In this document: positions 1 to 13,700 of the stretch, piece after piece
How positions within the stretch are numbered: position 1 is the stretch's first letter
How the letters are laid out: each line of letters starts with the position of its first letter
NCBI RefSeq assembly: GCF_001649575.2
Contig: NC_051435.1
Coordinates: forward strand, 9,222,333-9,286,332
Direction: 5' to 3'
From: Kryptolebias marmoratus
Lineage: Eukaryota; Chordata; Actinopteri; Cyprinodontiformes; Rivulidae
Length of the DNA stretch: 64,000 bases
Made by a program: the position numbers and the translations under genes
Notes under the pieces: model-generated
Told to the model about the DNA's origin: nothing
What the model saw: only the letters and a program-made list of their open reading frames with translations
Databases searched by the model: none

Positions 1-116
1 TCAAAGTTTAGCACTATATTTAGATGTAATGTTGCAGAAACACGTTATTTGGTAGCATGTTTTTGGTGCATGATTTAAACTTTTTTTTGCCTTACACTTC
101 CTGCTTCCTGTTTCAG

Positions 117-369
117 AATCAGACTTCAAGGCCTTCACAAGCTAACCTGATTGGCTGCTCTGTGCCCAAAGGCCCAACAAGGAGGTAAAGAACCAGTGTG
201 AGCTTTAGGCAGATTCTCTGTGGAATAAATCCCAATATTTCTGATTTCTGTTCACAATAGTGATAAAGTGTTACTTTTCTTTTGCGTCTATTCTTACAGG
301 TCAAAGATCAGTTTGCTACGATGCACTTTCTCTCTCTCTGATGGCTCCTACGTGTTGAATGACACTTAA
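117..369 (+). CDS. Possible last two exons of an unidentified plus-strand gene entering from the left
   Basis: Two segments have good splice signals. Exon A (117-184) follows a pyrimidine-rich tract ending in TTTCAG and ends in GAG|GTAAAG. Exon B starts at 300 after TATTCTTACAG. Only one frame of exon A is open. It leaves phase 2, joins exon B in frame and runs 23 codons to a TAA at 367-369. AATAAA at 456-461 could be the polyadenylation signal. The predicted C-terminus ends in ...SDGSYVLNDT. I recognise no family in it. In human, DNAJB2 converges on PTPRN from this side, but the peptide does not look like DNAJB2 to me. It could also be a spliced non-coding RNA or chance. Confidence 0.27.
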
Positions 370-479
370 AAAACTATTTATTAGGGATGTATGTGTATGT
401 ACTACAGCTAACTTTATACTTGAAAATGTATAGAAAGAGTTCCGAACTTCTTTCAAATAAATTTTCTGCTTAATTTAAA

Positions 480-1711
480 GTATCAGTATGGAAAATGAGT
501 ACAAAACGTGTGACTTTTGTACAAAAGGTTAAAAAATGACCAGGCTGGAAGAAAAGTGTTTTCTGGTAAATGAAACTGCTGCTCAAAGGACAATTCTTCT
601 GAAGGATTTTTGCTCTCAATAAATGTGTTTATAGTTTGTTGTTGTTGCAAGAAGGAAGTTAAACCTTAATATTAACATAAAATAAACTATTTAAAGGTGG
701 TTTGATCTCTAAATGATTATTTTAGAGCACAGTTGAACACACAGTTGGAAAATTGCTCCTTTCTGCTGCATCACATCACAAATTTAATTAGTTCAAGTCA
801 AAAATACATTTTTATAGATATTTTCCATTTGTCTGCTACATGAAATAAACACAGTCATCAGGATGAATTATATACATTAATCACAAGGTCGCACATTGAG
901 TAGGATGGTAAAAAAATTACAATGAAGGCAAATTTGTGTACAAAAATAAAGAGATAATGGTCATGTCTATGTTAGGGTCAATGTTTAGCGCCGATTACTT
1001 AAGAAGCAGAACTGGAAGCAAACACTTGCAAGGCAAAGACAAGCCTTCAAAATAAAAGTACTTACTAGAAATCAACACACTTGACAGCAGTATACACTTT
1101 TTTTCATTTGGACACAAAACACCACATCCAAAGATTTAAAATTGAGAGTAATCTTACTTTGTTACAGTAAGATGAAGGTCATACATATTTGGTGCCTTTA
1201 CAATATTTTGATCCAATTGTAACATCAGTATCAACAGAGAATTTGGTATTTCCAGTAAAAAATAAAAATCCCAGGGATACTGACATAATGATTATGACAC
1301 TTTTGTCATAAGGAGGTATATTTGTTTTCTCATTTGACTGTGTGACCCTATAAATATTCTTTACTCAGATGAAGAAAAGTAGGAGAATTTAATCTGTATT
1401 CGCACAGGCACACAAGTTTGGATTCAGCTGATTTCACATCTGATAGCTGCGCACCCGTCTCGGCTTGATGTTTTAGAGAGCAAAAACAGAATAATTTGGT
1501 GTAGAAACGTGATCCACCGATCATATTTGCATTGGACCAAAACCCTTCACTACAGTTTTCTTAAAATTAAGCTCCAAAAAAACAGTTTTGACATCCAAAG
1601 AAGGAGTAAATTGGTGGGAGATGGACATTTGCGAACGGACCTTATGAATGTGTTCTGTGGAGCCTGTGTATGTGTGTGTGTGTCGTCAGTGTGTTCCTCA
1701 GCCGCTGCGTC
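480..1711 (-). other. Likely ptprn 3' UTR and convergent intergenic DNA
   Basis: No coding signal is seen. The ptprn stop codon ends at 1712, so its 3' UTR runs leftwards into this AT-rich stretch. Candidate minus-strand polyadenylation hexamers are ATTAAA at 1387-1392, ATTAAA near 783-788 and AATAAA at 377-382. I cannot tell which is used. A short (TG)n tract lies around 1668-1682. Confidence 0.4.
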
Positions 1712-4700
1712 TCACTGGGGCAGAGCTTTCAAGATGGCATTCACCTCCTCAGCAACGGCTGTCAGAGAGAACTCAAACTGGTCCTGGTCGGGAAGAGGAG
1801 CAGAGAGCGAGGCGTTTGGGTTATGATGAGCTCGTGTACAGTCATGCTGAAACATTGAACACTGACACACACACAAGCACACACACGGACAGTACCTTGG
1901 TGCGAACCAGACCCGGTCTCTGGTCTCTGATGTGCTCCAGTGTGGCTGCAATGTCAATTTCTTTCACTCCTAACGACAAGAACAGAAACAGCATAACAGA
2001 CATTTATTAGATGTTATTGACCTCATTTAGGTGCTAAACACTTAAACAGCCTCAGTTTTCTGATCTGAAATCAGTTCAATGTTTTTAGATCTTTACTTGT
2101 GTTCTAATTTGGTGCTAAACTCTGATTCAAAATGCACACTTTGTCTGAAAAATAAATAATAAAATTAACGTTCTGTTAACCTCAGTCTGTATTAAAACAC
2201 AAGTTAATTAAATTACTTATCGCAACAATCACCTTAAAAATGTCAAGCATATATTTGTAAAAACGAAGAACTATTTAAACAACACAGTAAATATAGCCCC
2301 CTCTAGTGTTCACAATAGATAGAAATCTTGGACACGAGTCAACATTAATCCAAAACAGGGATCTAAACAGGTTCCTTACAAATCTGTCAGTCTTTTTGAG
2401 CTGCACATCAAATGATTAGTGAGAATATATCCTGTCTGTGTGTGAGTGTGACTCACCCTTAGCCATGCGGTTCAGCACCATGTCAATGAGGATATATGTG
2501 CCAGTCCTGCTCGTTCCGTCACTGTGGGAGCGACAGAAACAAGTTAAAAAAAAAAACAGTCAAAGCACAACTTCCAAGCAGAATATCCAAATGGATATGA
2601 GTATGCTGTGTATGGATCCATATTTTACCTGCAGTGAACAATGATGGGGCAGGATCGACCTCTGTAACATTTATTCACCTTCCTAAAGAGCAGGAGTAAG
2701 AAATAGCAAAAAACAGAGAGGGGGAAGGACAAGAACAAGTGCTTTATTATGAACTAATTTACTACAAAGTTCCCAACAGCTGACCTGGATTAAAAATGTA
2801 ACAAACGCACAAAAATAACTTCATTAAATCCATAAAACAAAGGGTTAGAAGGCGGTTAAGCAGCTGTGATTAGACTACTTGCGTTTTGGGATGAAATTAA
2901 AACCAATAACAACAAACTTAAGTAAAAGGAACAGAAGTATGTAAAAGTGAGTTAATGGACAGATAAAAGCAGCTAGTTCTGCAATGAGGGACACTGACAG
3001 GACACGATGAAACTCTGTGTGAGACAGAAGAGGTGGAGAAGAAGCCACAGATTCACTGTCCCTCCTGCAGCAGCCAGTCACACCTGCCAATGCTCATTTT
3101 TGTGACTATGCAACTGGAGCCAGAGTACTAGCTGCAAACCACAAAAATGACACTGGGAGATGTTAAAATACAAACCTATCAACCTGCACACTGAGAGAGA
3201 GGGAGAGGGAGCCAAGATGATGGATGGCTAATGGATGAAATGAATAGGATGGACGCCAGATTGAATTACTCAGTGTTATATGACCAAGAGGATGGGAAAA
3301 CAAACAGGAGAGATGGATTTGATAAAGGTAATCAGAAAGAATTCAAGAAACATCTCCCACTTTTTGTTTATCTACAGAAAAAGCCTGAATCTTGTGGCAC
3401 CTTCAGATAAAAGAGAGAGTCTCAGTGTTTGCATGTTTTCTTTAAAATGTCTTTTACCTGCGGAAATCGAGCAGCGGGCGAGTGGAGGTGGGGATACCGT
3501 CCCCCGGCCAGCTCAGCAAGTGAAACTGCGTCAAGGTTCTCGTTTCCTGCGTCTGGACGTTCTTCAAGTAGAAGCTGCGCACGAGGAAGTCCTTACACCA
3601 GATGTGCTCTGACACCAGGTTCACCTGAACGAGACAAAACAAAGAGCAGAAAACAGTGACAGGCGAAAATTCAGAGGAGAGGGCTCGGAAAGAACAGCTT
3701 GCAACCTCGAAAAAAAATGTCAAGGTTCGAATTTTGTCAGGATTTTTCAAATCTCTATCCATAAAAGAAAGTCTGGGTTTATTGCAATTGACATCACCAT
3801 TGCGTGTTTTCCTAAAATCATCAAGCTTGACATTTTAATATCATTAAACCTATGACTCTTTTTGTGTTCGTATATTCTACTATAACAGAGTGTTCACACA
3901 GACGTTGTACCTCATAGATGTGGTAAAGTGAGGAGCCCTCGTCAGGCCAGTATCGTTCACTCTGCTTCTCTCCGTCCTCCACCAGAGCCGTCATCATCAC
4001 GATCACCGTGCAGCCGTTCTCCCAAACCATCTGCACGTTGAAGAGACAAACCAGACACATAAACACAGGCAGAAGCAAACAGTGGTGTTTGAATGCCACT
4101 TTAAAATATAATAATGGGGCCTGTCCTGAGTTTTAGAGAGGTTATTAAAAGAAGACGTGACACAGAGCTGTTGTGCATCTGCCACTTCATGCTAAAATGA
4201 TACAAATACATTTTTTGGTTTAACATTGTTCATTTTTGCGTATTTACTATTAGATTTAAATTAATTAAATACAGCGTGTTGGTATTTTATTTATTAATTT
4301 AGCTAATTATTCAGTGTAAACAAGATTATACAGAGCAGAAACAAAAACTGAACTCACCTGCCAGAAATCCACAACGGTGTGGGGCAGAGGTCCCTGGGTG
4401 GCGATGTAAGCCGGTTGGCGAGGGTCATGATCAAACTGTAGATTGAATGGCAAATAAAATGTCACATAGGGTTTTTTTTTTGTCCAGACAACTGAGCTAT
4501 GTGTTATAACAAATAAATGCATGCTATGATGAGGAAAAAGAACAACAGAACAGCTCAAATACACATAAGTAAATAATAAAATATAATAAACTGCTATTTA
4601 CTTATGTAAAAACAAAAAAACTTGCACCTAAACTACTGAGTGTGATTACTGTAACATACTGATGTGTGAATTCTTACAATGAAACTGGCATTGATGTAAT

Positions 4701-7700
4701 CCTGTTTACTGGGGTTTACTTCAGTCTTCATCTTCACACGGGAATGATCATCTGGAAAAATAAAGCATGTTTTTATTGGAAATATTTCTCAGACTACCAG
4801 TACTCAAATCAAGTTTAGGGAAAAAGCTAAATGCTTGAATTCAGTGCTGCTTTCAGCTTTTCTCTTTACTTTAGCATTCTCTTTGCAGTTCAAGTCTGTG
4901 CAACTACAGAAGTGAGTGAAATGATCAGAAAGTGACGGATTGGTGAACTAACAGGGCAGGCCGTCGGCGTGTCTGTTTTTGTCCATGTTGGCGGGGTCCT
5001 GAGCCACAGCTACAGAACAGGGTTCAGCCTGATAGGAGCACAGCGCCTCCCACTCCTTCTGCAGCCGGTCCTTATTACGCAGGTGGTCCTCCATGTATGC
5101 CTGCGCGAGAGGCGGCACAGGGCAGGATAAATATTTGCACAATGTGGGATGAATTCTCCAGCTCCAGGGAGTAGTTTTCCACTCCACGCCACTCACCAGT
5201 ATCATGTGACCTGTGGAGATGTCCATGTTAGACTGGGCTGGCTCCTCGCTCCAGGACGGGGTGGAGCTGTGGGTGGAGGATGGGCTGTGCTGCGGGCCAT
5301 CGCTGAACTGCGAGGAAACGCTGCTGACTCGGGACGTGTCCGTACCTCTTCGTCCACCGGCGCCGGTGCCTGTGGCAGACCCCGCCATGTTGCTGCTTAC
5401 CCCTCCAACGCAATCTTGGCGGCACAGAGAGGACTTGGATGCCATGTGCTGCCGACATAGCTCCTGATTAGACAAAAATCAGCATTAAGTTTGGGACAAC
5501 TGAATCTATTTATCATTTTTAGCTGATAAATAGTAGGAGATCAATTGCAGTTGCAATAAACTTTATACATAGAAGTAATTTCAGACAAGTCTATCAAGTC
5601 TATTGTAACACAAAAACATTGGAGAAATTACACAAACAAAAAGGTCCATCACGTCAAACATTTTTTTTTTTTGTTACTATTCCATTTGTTGCCTTACCTG
5701 GTAGTCAAAGTGTGTTTCTGCTCCTCCTTCCGGTCCCAGGCCAAGCTTGCCATTGGCCACTTGGTGAGCATAATGTCTGAAACAAGCAATGGCCATGGCC
5801 AGTACCAGCACCCCTCCCACCACTGCCATGGAAACAAGGGTGATGACTGTCCCACTGGAACCCTGAGGAACCCTGGTTACCTGAGGGAGACCCCGTGCAT
5901 CCGTTCTCTGAGAAAAGAGAAAACCACAAAGAGTGGTGGAGCGGAGGAGAAGGAACACACACACACAAACAGATTATTATTATTATTATCCAGTAACTGG
6001 GTTATCGTCATTCCTCAACATGAACTTTAGTTGACAGCCCAAGCTAAGCTGTTGCTCCAGGGGTGTGATCTCCTACAACTATAACTCAAAGGTCACTCGT
6101 TTCATTTTTATAAAGTTGATTCTCTGTAAACTGCACAGGACAGCTGTGTGTGCTCAACGAGCAGCTGAGGTTGAGTTTTACAGACAGAGGTCTGAAAGGT
6201 CAAGGCAGAGTGCCCCGTAAACCCATTAAAAAGACAGCTGAGGCCCAGTAAAGATCAACCAACCATCCCGTGGGGACGTGCCTCACAACAGTGCTGCCCA
6301 AACATCGGCGTTCCACCTGTTCTTCAGCTCCTCTTCTGTATCTCAAAACCATTTGTACTATGCTACTTACAGACTGTCATTAGAGTTTTACTGTGATGTG
6401 TCGACATACATGCACACAAAATCTTCTCACAGCAAATTCACTATGAGGGGAAATTAGTAAACCAGTCCTGAAAGTAAATTTAGAGGTCAACTGAAGAGAG
6501 CAAATCATTGATCAGAATCCATGTTCCGTTATTTAGAGACTACCTAAGGACATTACAGTGTTGTAACATATTAACTAAAACAGTTTTAAATCAATTCAAA
6601 CCAGACTTTAGAGCAAATACTCCTCAATAACAACTAATAATGTGAACTGTGTAAATTGGAAATAACCTTTAAGAAATCGCAATGAGTAAACCACGGTGCA
6701 GTGATTTAAAGTGGATAATGCATCCTGTGGCAGGTGAAAAATCCCACAAAATGATCTGAATGTGTATGTTATCCTACACTGAAACTGTTAATGATCTATT
6801 ATACTCAAAGCAAGGGAAACAGAGGCTGTTCGCGTGAATAATGAGGTTAATGACACTTGCTTGACAGTTGCCATAGCACCTGGGATCTGGGAGCCAAAGT
6901 GAGGAATGGGAAGTGGAGGAGCTGAAAAGCCATGGCAACAAGTGAAATACTGGTTGTCAGAAAGTATTGCCTCACACATTAGCTCCATTCAAAGCAGTAC
7001 ACATACACAAAAGAGGAAAAAAAAAAAAAACAGTGACTCACAGCACTACGAAATCAAAAAGGTACATGTGGATGAAAAACAAACCTTACAGATGAGATAC
7101 ATGAGCTGCTTTGGTGTTAAAGTGAAAAGATTACTGTACCATTCGATAGACTAATAAGCATTCTAATGTACAAAAATATTCTTACTGGGCAGTAGCAAAT
7201 ACTGTATACACTTGATTCTTACTATAACAACAAAAACAGCTACAGATCTAAGTGTGGACTGAAATAATAGGAGCAGGAAAATGTCATGACATTCAATGCT
7301 GGGATTTGACGCTAGCAGGTCTGTTAATCTCTCAAACTGGGGCACGTGATTGGATTACAATTGGGATGGTTTATTAATGTAAATGAATGATTAGATTTCC
7401 CTATTGTCTTGACAACTGCTTCATATGTGCAAAAAAGGGGCTGTGGGGGTTTGTCCATATGTTTGTAAAGTACCTCTCCAACACCAGTTTGTACTATTTT
7501 CAGGCCAGTCTCAGACTCCAGAAAGTTCTTCTCAGATACTGTCAAAGTAAAAAAAAAAAGGTTTGGGGAAATGAACAAAGGTTTAAAGTGTCAGAATAAC
7601 ACACAGTTTTCACTTCATGTTTCTATGCATGTGTGCATCGTAGGTGCTTCGATGCGAGTCTCACCGGCCTTGGCAGCCACCTCTGCAGCCGTCATGTTGT

Positions 7701-10700
7701 GTTCATTCTGACGGATTCGGAAAGTCAGCGCGGGTCCGACCACGCTGGCGACACACAAACAAGGTCACACGTGTTCAAGGCTTCAGCAGAGCGAAGATCT
7801 GTGACACACTGATGTGCGCATTATCACAGCCGTACCTGATGTTGATGAAGCTGCTGGTTGTCAGGTGTATTTTATCAGCCAGTAGCTCCAACAGTTTCAC
7901 ACCGTCGTACAGAGTAAGGCGACTACAGAAGAAGAGAGACGTGTTCTTCTTTGTAAACATCCTGTTTAATATATATCCTGTTTTGCTATGTTGAATTTGG
8001 GGGAGTTAGGGTTGATTAAAGTAATCAGAAAAGCTGACCTCTGGTTGGTGACTATGTACCCATACTCTTCTTTGGCTCCGGCACCCTCAACAAGTGGGTC
8101 CTTGAAGTCTTTCCCGGAATCTCCGGAAGCGGATTGTGGAGGCTTGGAGGCAGATGTGGGGAGGCTGGCACTCTTTAGTGGAGGTACATCTGGAAGGGAA
8201 GCGGAGGAAGGAGCTGGAGGAGCATCAGGGGGGCTGGGAGCAGGCCTCTCTGGTTTGGACATACTTTCTTTTTTTAACAGCTGCATCTGAGAAGAATGAT
8301 AGAAAACCTGTGAGTGTAACGTGTGTGTGCATGATTGTATTTTGTGGTTGCTGCAAGCAGTAAGGACTAACATACCTCCTTGAGAGTTATGAGATCTTTT
8401 TCAACTGGATCTGTGTTGAAAGAAAACAAAGGATGGTTTCAGACAAAAACTAGACACGGTTTTATTGGATTTTTCCATAAGAAATTTGATTTTTTAAATA
8501 GATTTGCATAAAAAACGGACCTGTTGGGATTGTTTTGTCCTGGCCTTGCAGTAGCTGCAGAATAAGAGCCAGCTTGTAGAGCTGCTCCTGACTCAGATCT
8601 CTGGGATCAACATTGTACCTCTGAAGGACACCTGACATCCTCTGGAGCAAACCGTCTAACACAGAAGGACAGGACATCCAAAGTGTCAGTCTCAGAAGTG
8701 TCCATGTGTTGCATAACAGCTCACTTAAAGTTCACACGCAGATTTAATATCAGTAGGTTTACCGTTGTTTCCAGGCACGGTACTGAAGTCCTGTGGAGCT
8801 TTTTTACTTTGCAAATTTTGCTGCCTGTCTGCAGTACGGAGTCTCTCCTCTAGGGTGTAGTCTTCCACAAAGTCCACTGGTATCTCCAAGTCCAGGTCTT
8901 CATAATAAGGGAGACCTGCTGCCAAAACAGCAAGGTATGATATTAAAAGTAAACCAATACTTGACATGTTTTAACATAGTCAAGAGAATTCCTTAAAAAA
9001 TGGAAGAAAGTGAACAAGTAAAAAAAAAACAAAAAAAAACATGTTTTAAGTTGTCTGTTGTGTGATGGCAAAAGAATAGCTTGTTTTCTTTTCGAACAAG
9101 AGGTTTTAATGAGTCAAATATTCATAAATCAGTGATAATTATGTAAAAAAATCCACACTGAACATGAAGGAAAATGTTGTAAATACCTTTACAAACCCCA
9201 AAAATAATTGCATTCAAGGCTACTTAAAAAGAAAGAATGAAAAAAACAACAAGGTAATTTTACCTTCTTACATAAAAAATAAACCTTGCACTGTATTGTA
9301 TGTCTTCAGTCCCACTGAAGTATGTTTTTGGTTTTCACTGTCCAGTAGTGTCAAGTACAGGTCTGTAAAATTACAAAACCTGAACTCATAATGAAAAGAG
9401 ACGGCGATGATGATGATGATGCCTCTGAACTGCCTAAAAATTCTGAGATTGTAAACATAACCCTAACCCTAAGCCTTTTTTTATCACCATGTAACACATT
9501 TGCAAATGATTTGCCTGGTGGCTGGTTTGGCACATCTACAATCGAAACAAACCTCTCACTCTTCTACAGCTCAGCACGACAATTTGCTTCTTGAACATAT
9601 TTATCAGTAAAATTTGATATCTCAAAAACAATAACAAACAACTAAATGTGAGCAAAATATTTGGTAAAATGCTCTCTTTCCTTAACCCTTTACCTGCTGG
9701 AGCCATGGGAGCGGCACCTCGGTGCCGATACGAGGGCTGCCCAGATGCCAAGTACAGAGACAGAGCCTCCTGCAGCAGCTGCCTGTCGCGCTCCCGTTCT
9801 CTCTGGCTTGCCTGGGACCTTGAAGATGGGCGGGCGTATCCACCTCCTGCGTTCAGAAGTGATCTCTCTACATCATCTTGATACCTGTGCTGTGACTGAC
9901 AAATATGACACACTGTTATTATAATCTAAATCCGTTAGAATGAGGTTTGATTGTTGTATTGTTCAGATTTAATTTTAATTTTGCTGCAGTAGCACTTGTG
10001 GATGAATCATAAATCTCCTCAGTTTCTGCCCAGTTAAAGATCGTGTGTGTTTGTGTGTGTATGTGTGTGTGTGCTGATGTACCTGGTGATATGTGTATGG
10101 ATCAATAGATGCAGTTTGCATGCGCAGTGGGGACTGAGGAGGCTCAACGATCATGTAGTCCAAATATTTTCCACCAGGAGGTGCGGACCCTGACTTAGAG
10201 CTGGAGTGGTAAGGGATGTGCTGTTTGGAGCTGCAACCCGGTCAGAAACACAGGCAGGATTAGGACGGGTGGTTTGCTTTGGGTAAATCTGTGCTTCTTC
10301 CTAAATGTCAGTGCGAAAATGCTCACTGAGAGGGATGAGGAGACGACGATAAGGAGCTGGGTTTTGACGGAAGGGTGGTATGGGGAACTCTCTTCAGCTC
10401 TTTTGATAAAATATATTGAGTGATGTCATCCTGCCATGACAGTCCTACACACAGACACACACAATACAAAGTAAAAAAACAAAGATTGAGAATCAGTGTG
10501 AAGAAGAAGTGTGTATGGGGTAAGCAGATGAAAAACAGAGTGCCTGCTTCAGTGTTTGAGAAGAACTCTATTTGAATGCTCATTTATTCACAACAATGTA
10601 CTTATGACCAATAAAATCAGAAGCACCTCACTTTACAGGGTTATATATTTTATTCATGTAGCTTTGTAAATTTAAATCAAACTTCTTGATGTCTTTTATT

Positions 10701-13700
10701 GAGGTTCTGTCTTACCTTGTAGCATGAGCTGTTTGAGGACTTCCTGCATCCTCTTCAATACAGGAACCGTCACCTGATACTGGACCTGGTCCTGCTGGGA
10801 GCTTCGACACTGCCCAAACAACCCATCTGAAATAAACAGATAAACATATAAACATATGAACACATAACAAGTGAAGAGGAAACACAGTAAAGGAGGAAAC
10901 AGTGATAGCAAACAATCAAATAAAGTGCTTTTCAGAAAATAATACAGAGAAATAATGAAAATAATAAAAACAAAATCCCAAAAGATAAAGAGTAGTAAAG
11001 AAAGAAAGGTCTCCAGCACTACTTGAGTTGAATGCCAGTGAATAGAAGCAGGTCTTCAGGAGCATCTTAAAATGTTCTAAATCTGAAGTAAAGTAAATTA
11101 TTCCAAAGATCAGGATCAGCAGCTACAAAAGCACGTCTACCTCTAGTCTAAGTTCACATCTCGGACCATCTAAAAGCACCTGGTTGTTTGAGCTCAGCGT
11201 CTTAGATGAAGAATGGTGTTGTAAAAGATTCTGGAGATAAGATGGAGCAGACAAATAAAAGCCTTAAAAAGTAACAATAAAATCTTAAACTCAATCTTGT
11301 AGCAGACAGGAAGCCAATGAAGCGAAGCCAACACTGTGCTCATGTGTTTTTGTTCCTGTTAAAAGTCAAGCAGCAGTATTTTACACCATCTGCGGACGAT
11401 GAAGAGAGGACTGATCTACGCCCTTCTACAAGGAGGTGCAATATTCTGAGATAAGTGTATGAATTACATTTTTAAAGTCATTGAAACAGAATCAGGGCTT
11501 TGCCTTGGCTCGGAGGCATAACATAAGTCTGATTTGACAACTGAATTGACATACTTGTCCAATTTGAAAGAGCTGTCGGAGAGCACATCTATTTGAGTGA
11601 CACTTTTTCTAAAATCTGACAGTTTACAGACAGTAAATGACTGTCAGGGCTTGGCTTTTTTGACATGGCACAGTTAGAAAAGCAGGCACGTCAGTAAGAA
11701 AAGCTGGATGGCTTTCAGCATTCTCAGGAACATAGTAATGAGCATGCTGGTTTGTTTTCACATTGCCATTGCTCATTACAACAAATGGTGACAGGGAGAT
11801 GTCATGAATGATATATTTAACACTTTCAGTTTCCATCACTTATCAAAGCCGCCTAATTAAAGGAAAGCAAGGCATGTTTCATTCAATAAAAATCAGAAAT
11901 AAACACAAATTACATTTAAACATTTAAACGTTCTAACTGGTCTCTTGAAACAAAGTTTATACATTTTATATAATATTTTCAGCTGATCTTTGGCCAAAAA
12001 CTGATTCATTGACATTGCTTAGAGGCGCAGTACTTTCTCATGACATAAATTCATACAGTAGCCCACACCACACTATCCTACAGTGAGTCATAATTGTGAA
12101 ATACAGCCCACAGAGGTTTATTGCTTGTCACCACCTTGTTGACAAATTTCTGCCCCTGAAAGCTCATCTCTGTGCTTTCAAAATGTACCTTTAGAAATAA
12201 TACAAAAATATAAAAGCTCTTGCAGTTTCACTGTTTTTTGAGAACTGCTCTTTTTCACGATCATAGGTAAATTCAAGTGTATGAAAGAATGCAGCGGGTC
12301 TGGACATTACGTCAACCGTAGCCCACGCTGCTCTATTCTTCAGCCAGAAAGGTGCATATATGAATCATCATTCTAAGCTTTACTAAGTATTTGTTGCACT
12401 GCACTGAGGTAAACAACTGTTCACACTTCAAAAAAAAAACAAACAAGCATCACTGAAACTGTTTGGATCCATCACTTTAAGCACCAAAAATATTTCTCAT
12501 TTATTTGATTTCAGTCGATTCAAAAGAAGTCCTGCACTATAAGTGCGTAAAAAGAGTTGTATTTTCAGATATTTTCATCATGATTACAGAGATAATATTG
12601 TCAAAAGCCAGATCACAAGCACGTTTTTGCACTTAGAAACCCCGATGAGCAAAGACATAAACCCTGGCGTGTGAAAAGATTGCTGCTGTAGGCTGCAAGC
12701 GTGGCGAGAAGAAAGATTAAGCTGGAGAGACGATGTTTTATTTGGTGCACTGATGAGTCACTGCAGTCGCCACACCAGTTAATCCGCACACAACCGCAAC
12801 AGCTACAGTGAGAAGAGGGATGAACTGTTACAACAGTAAAGATAAAGGTAATTTAAAATCCAAACGCTTACATGAAACAGCAGGAAAAAAAAGGCAGAAG
12901 CTGCATAAGAAGAGGTGTGAGTCATGTTAGCTTTTCAAGTAAAGTGACGTCTTAGATAAATTGTGTTTACTGCTAGGATCTATTTTAGCCCACCGAAACA
13001 TGTTGAAGTTGGTTTAAGTGCCTTACAGATCATTTAAAAAATATGAACAACATTCTACAGATTATAGTTTTTTGTGAGCTTTGCATTGATTATTTGCATT
13101 GCTTGTCTGATTTAAGAGCTATTTTTACTTGTGTTGTCACCTACCTGCAGAGAGTACAGACTATTGACTTTTGCACTCCTGTCTAAAAGAATCAGATACA
13201 TAAAAAAAATCCAACTTTTTCTTAGAAACGTGTTTCTATATCACTGCTCAACATAAATTTGTCTGAGACAAAATGTGATCACAGTAGTTCTTTTTTTAAT
13301 CAATGGAACTGGAAGGCCAGTTAACTACTATGAACACAGTTTATTGATTACACTTGTTTATTTTTAGTTATTTTTAACCTTTATTTACCCAGGCAAATCC
13401 CAGTGAGATCACAGGTCTCTTTTTAAAGGGAGGCCTGAGCTTGAAGGTAGCCTAACATGTATGTTTTTTTTAGACTGTGGAAGAAAACTCACAAACATGA
13501 AGAGAACATGCACACTCCACGCAGAGAGACTCCAGATCCAAGCCAGGCGCTGGAACCCAGGACTTTCTTGCTGTGAGGGAACAGTGCTTACCACTAATTT
13601 GTTGTGCTGTCACTTGTCACATCTAATTGGCTTCCATCAATGACTGCTGAAAAACAGCTCTTTTGAAATACTTTCTATAACTTACAAACACTGGCAGAAA

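Noticed and set aside
2469..2478. TTCAGCACCA resembling half of an RE1/REST silencer site
   Set aside because: It lies in a coding exon (complement of VLNR codons), and the second half-site is missing.
5149..5467. Plus-strand open frames of 84-103 codons
   Set aside because: They are antisense to the ptprn exon at 5197-5463, which matches IA-2.
9461..9472. Telomere-like CCCTAA repeats
   Set aside because: Only two units (AACCCTAACCCTAAG), not an interstitial telomere array.
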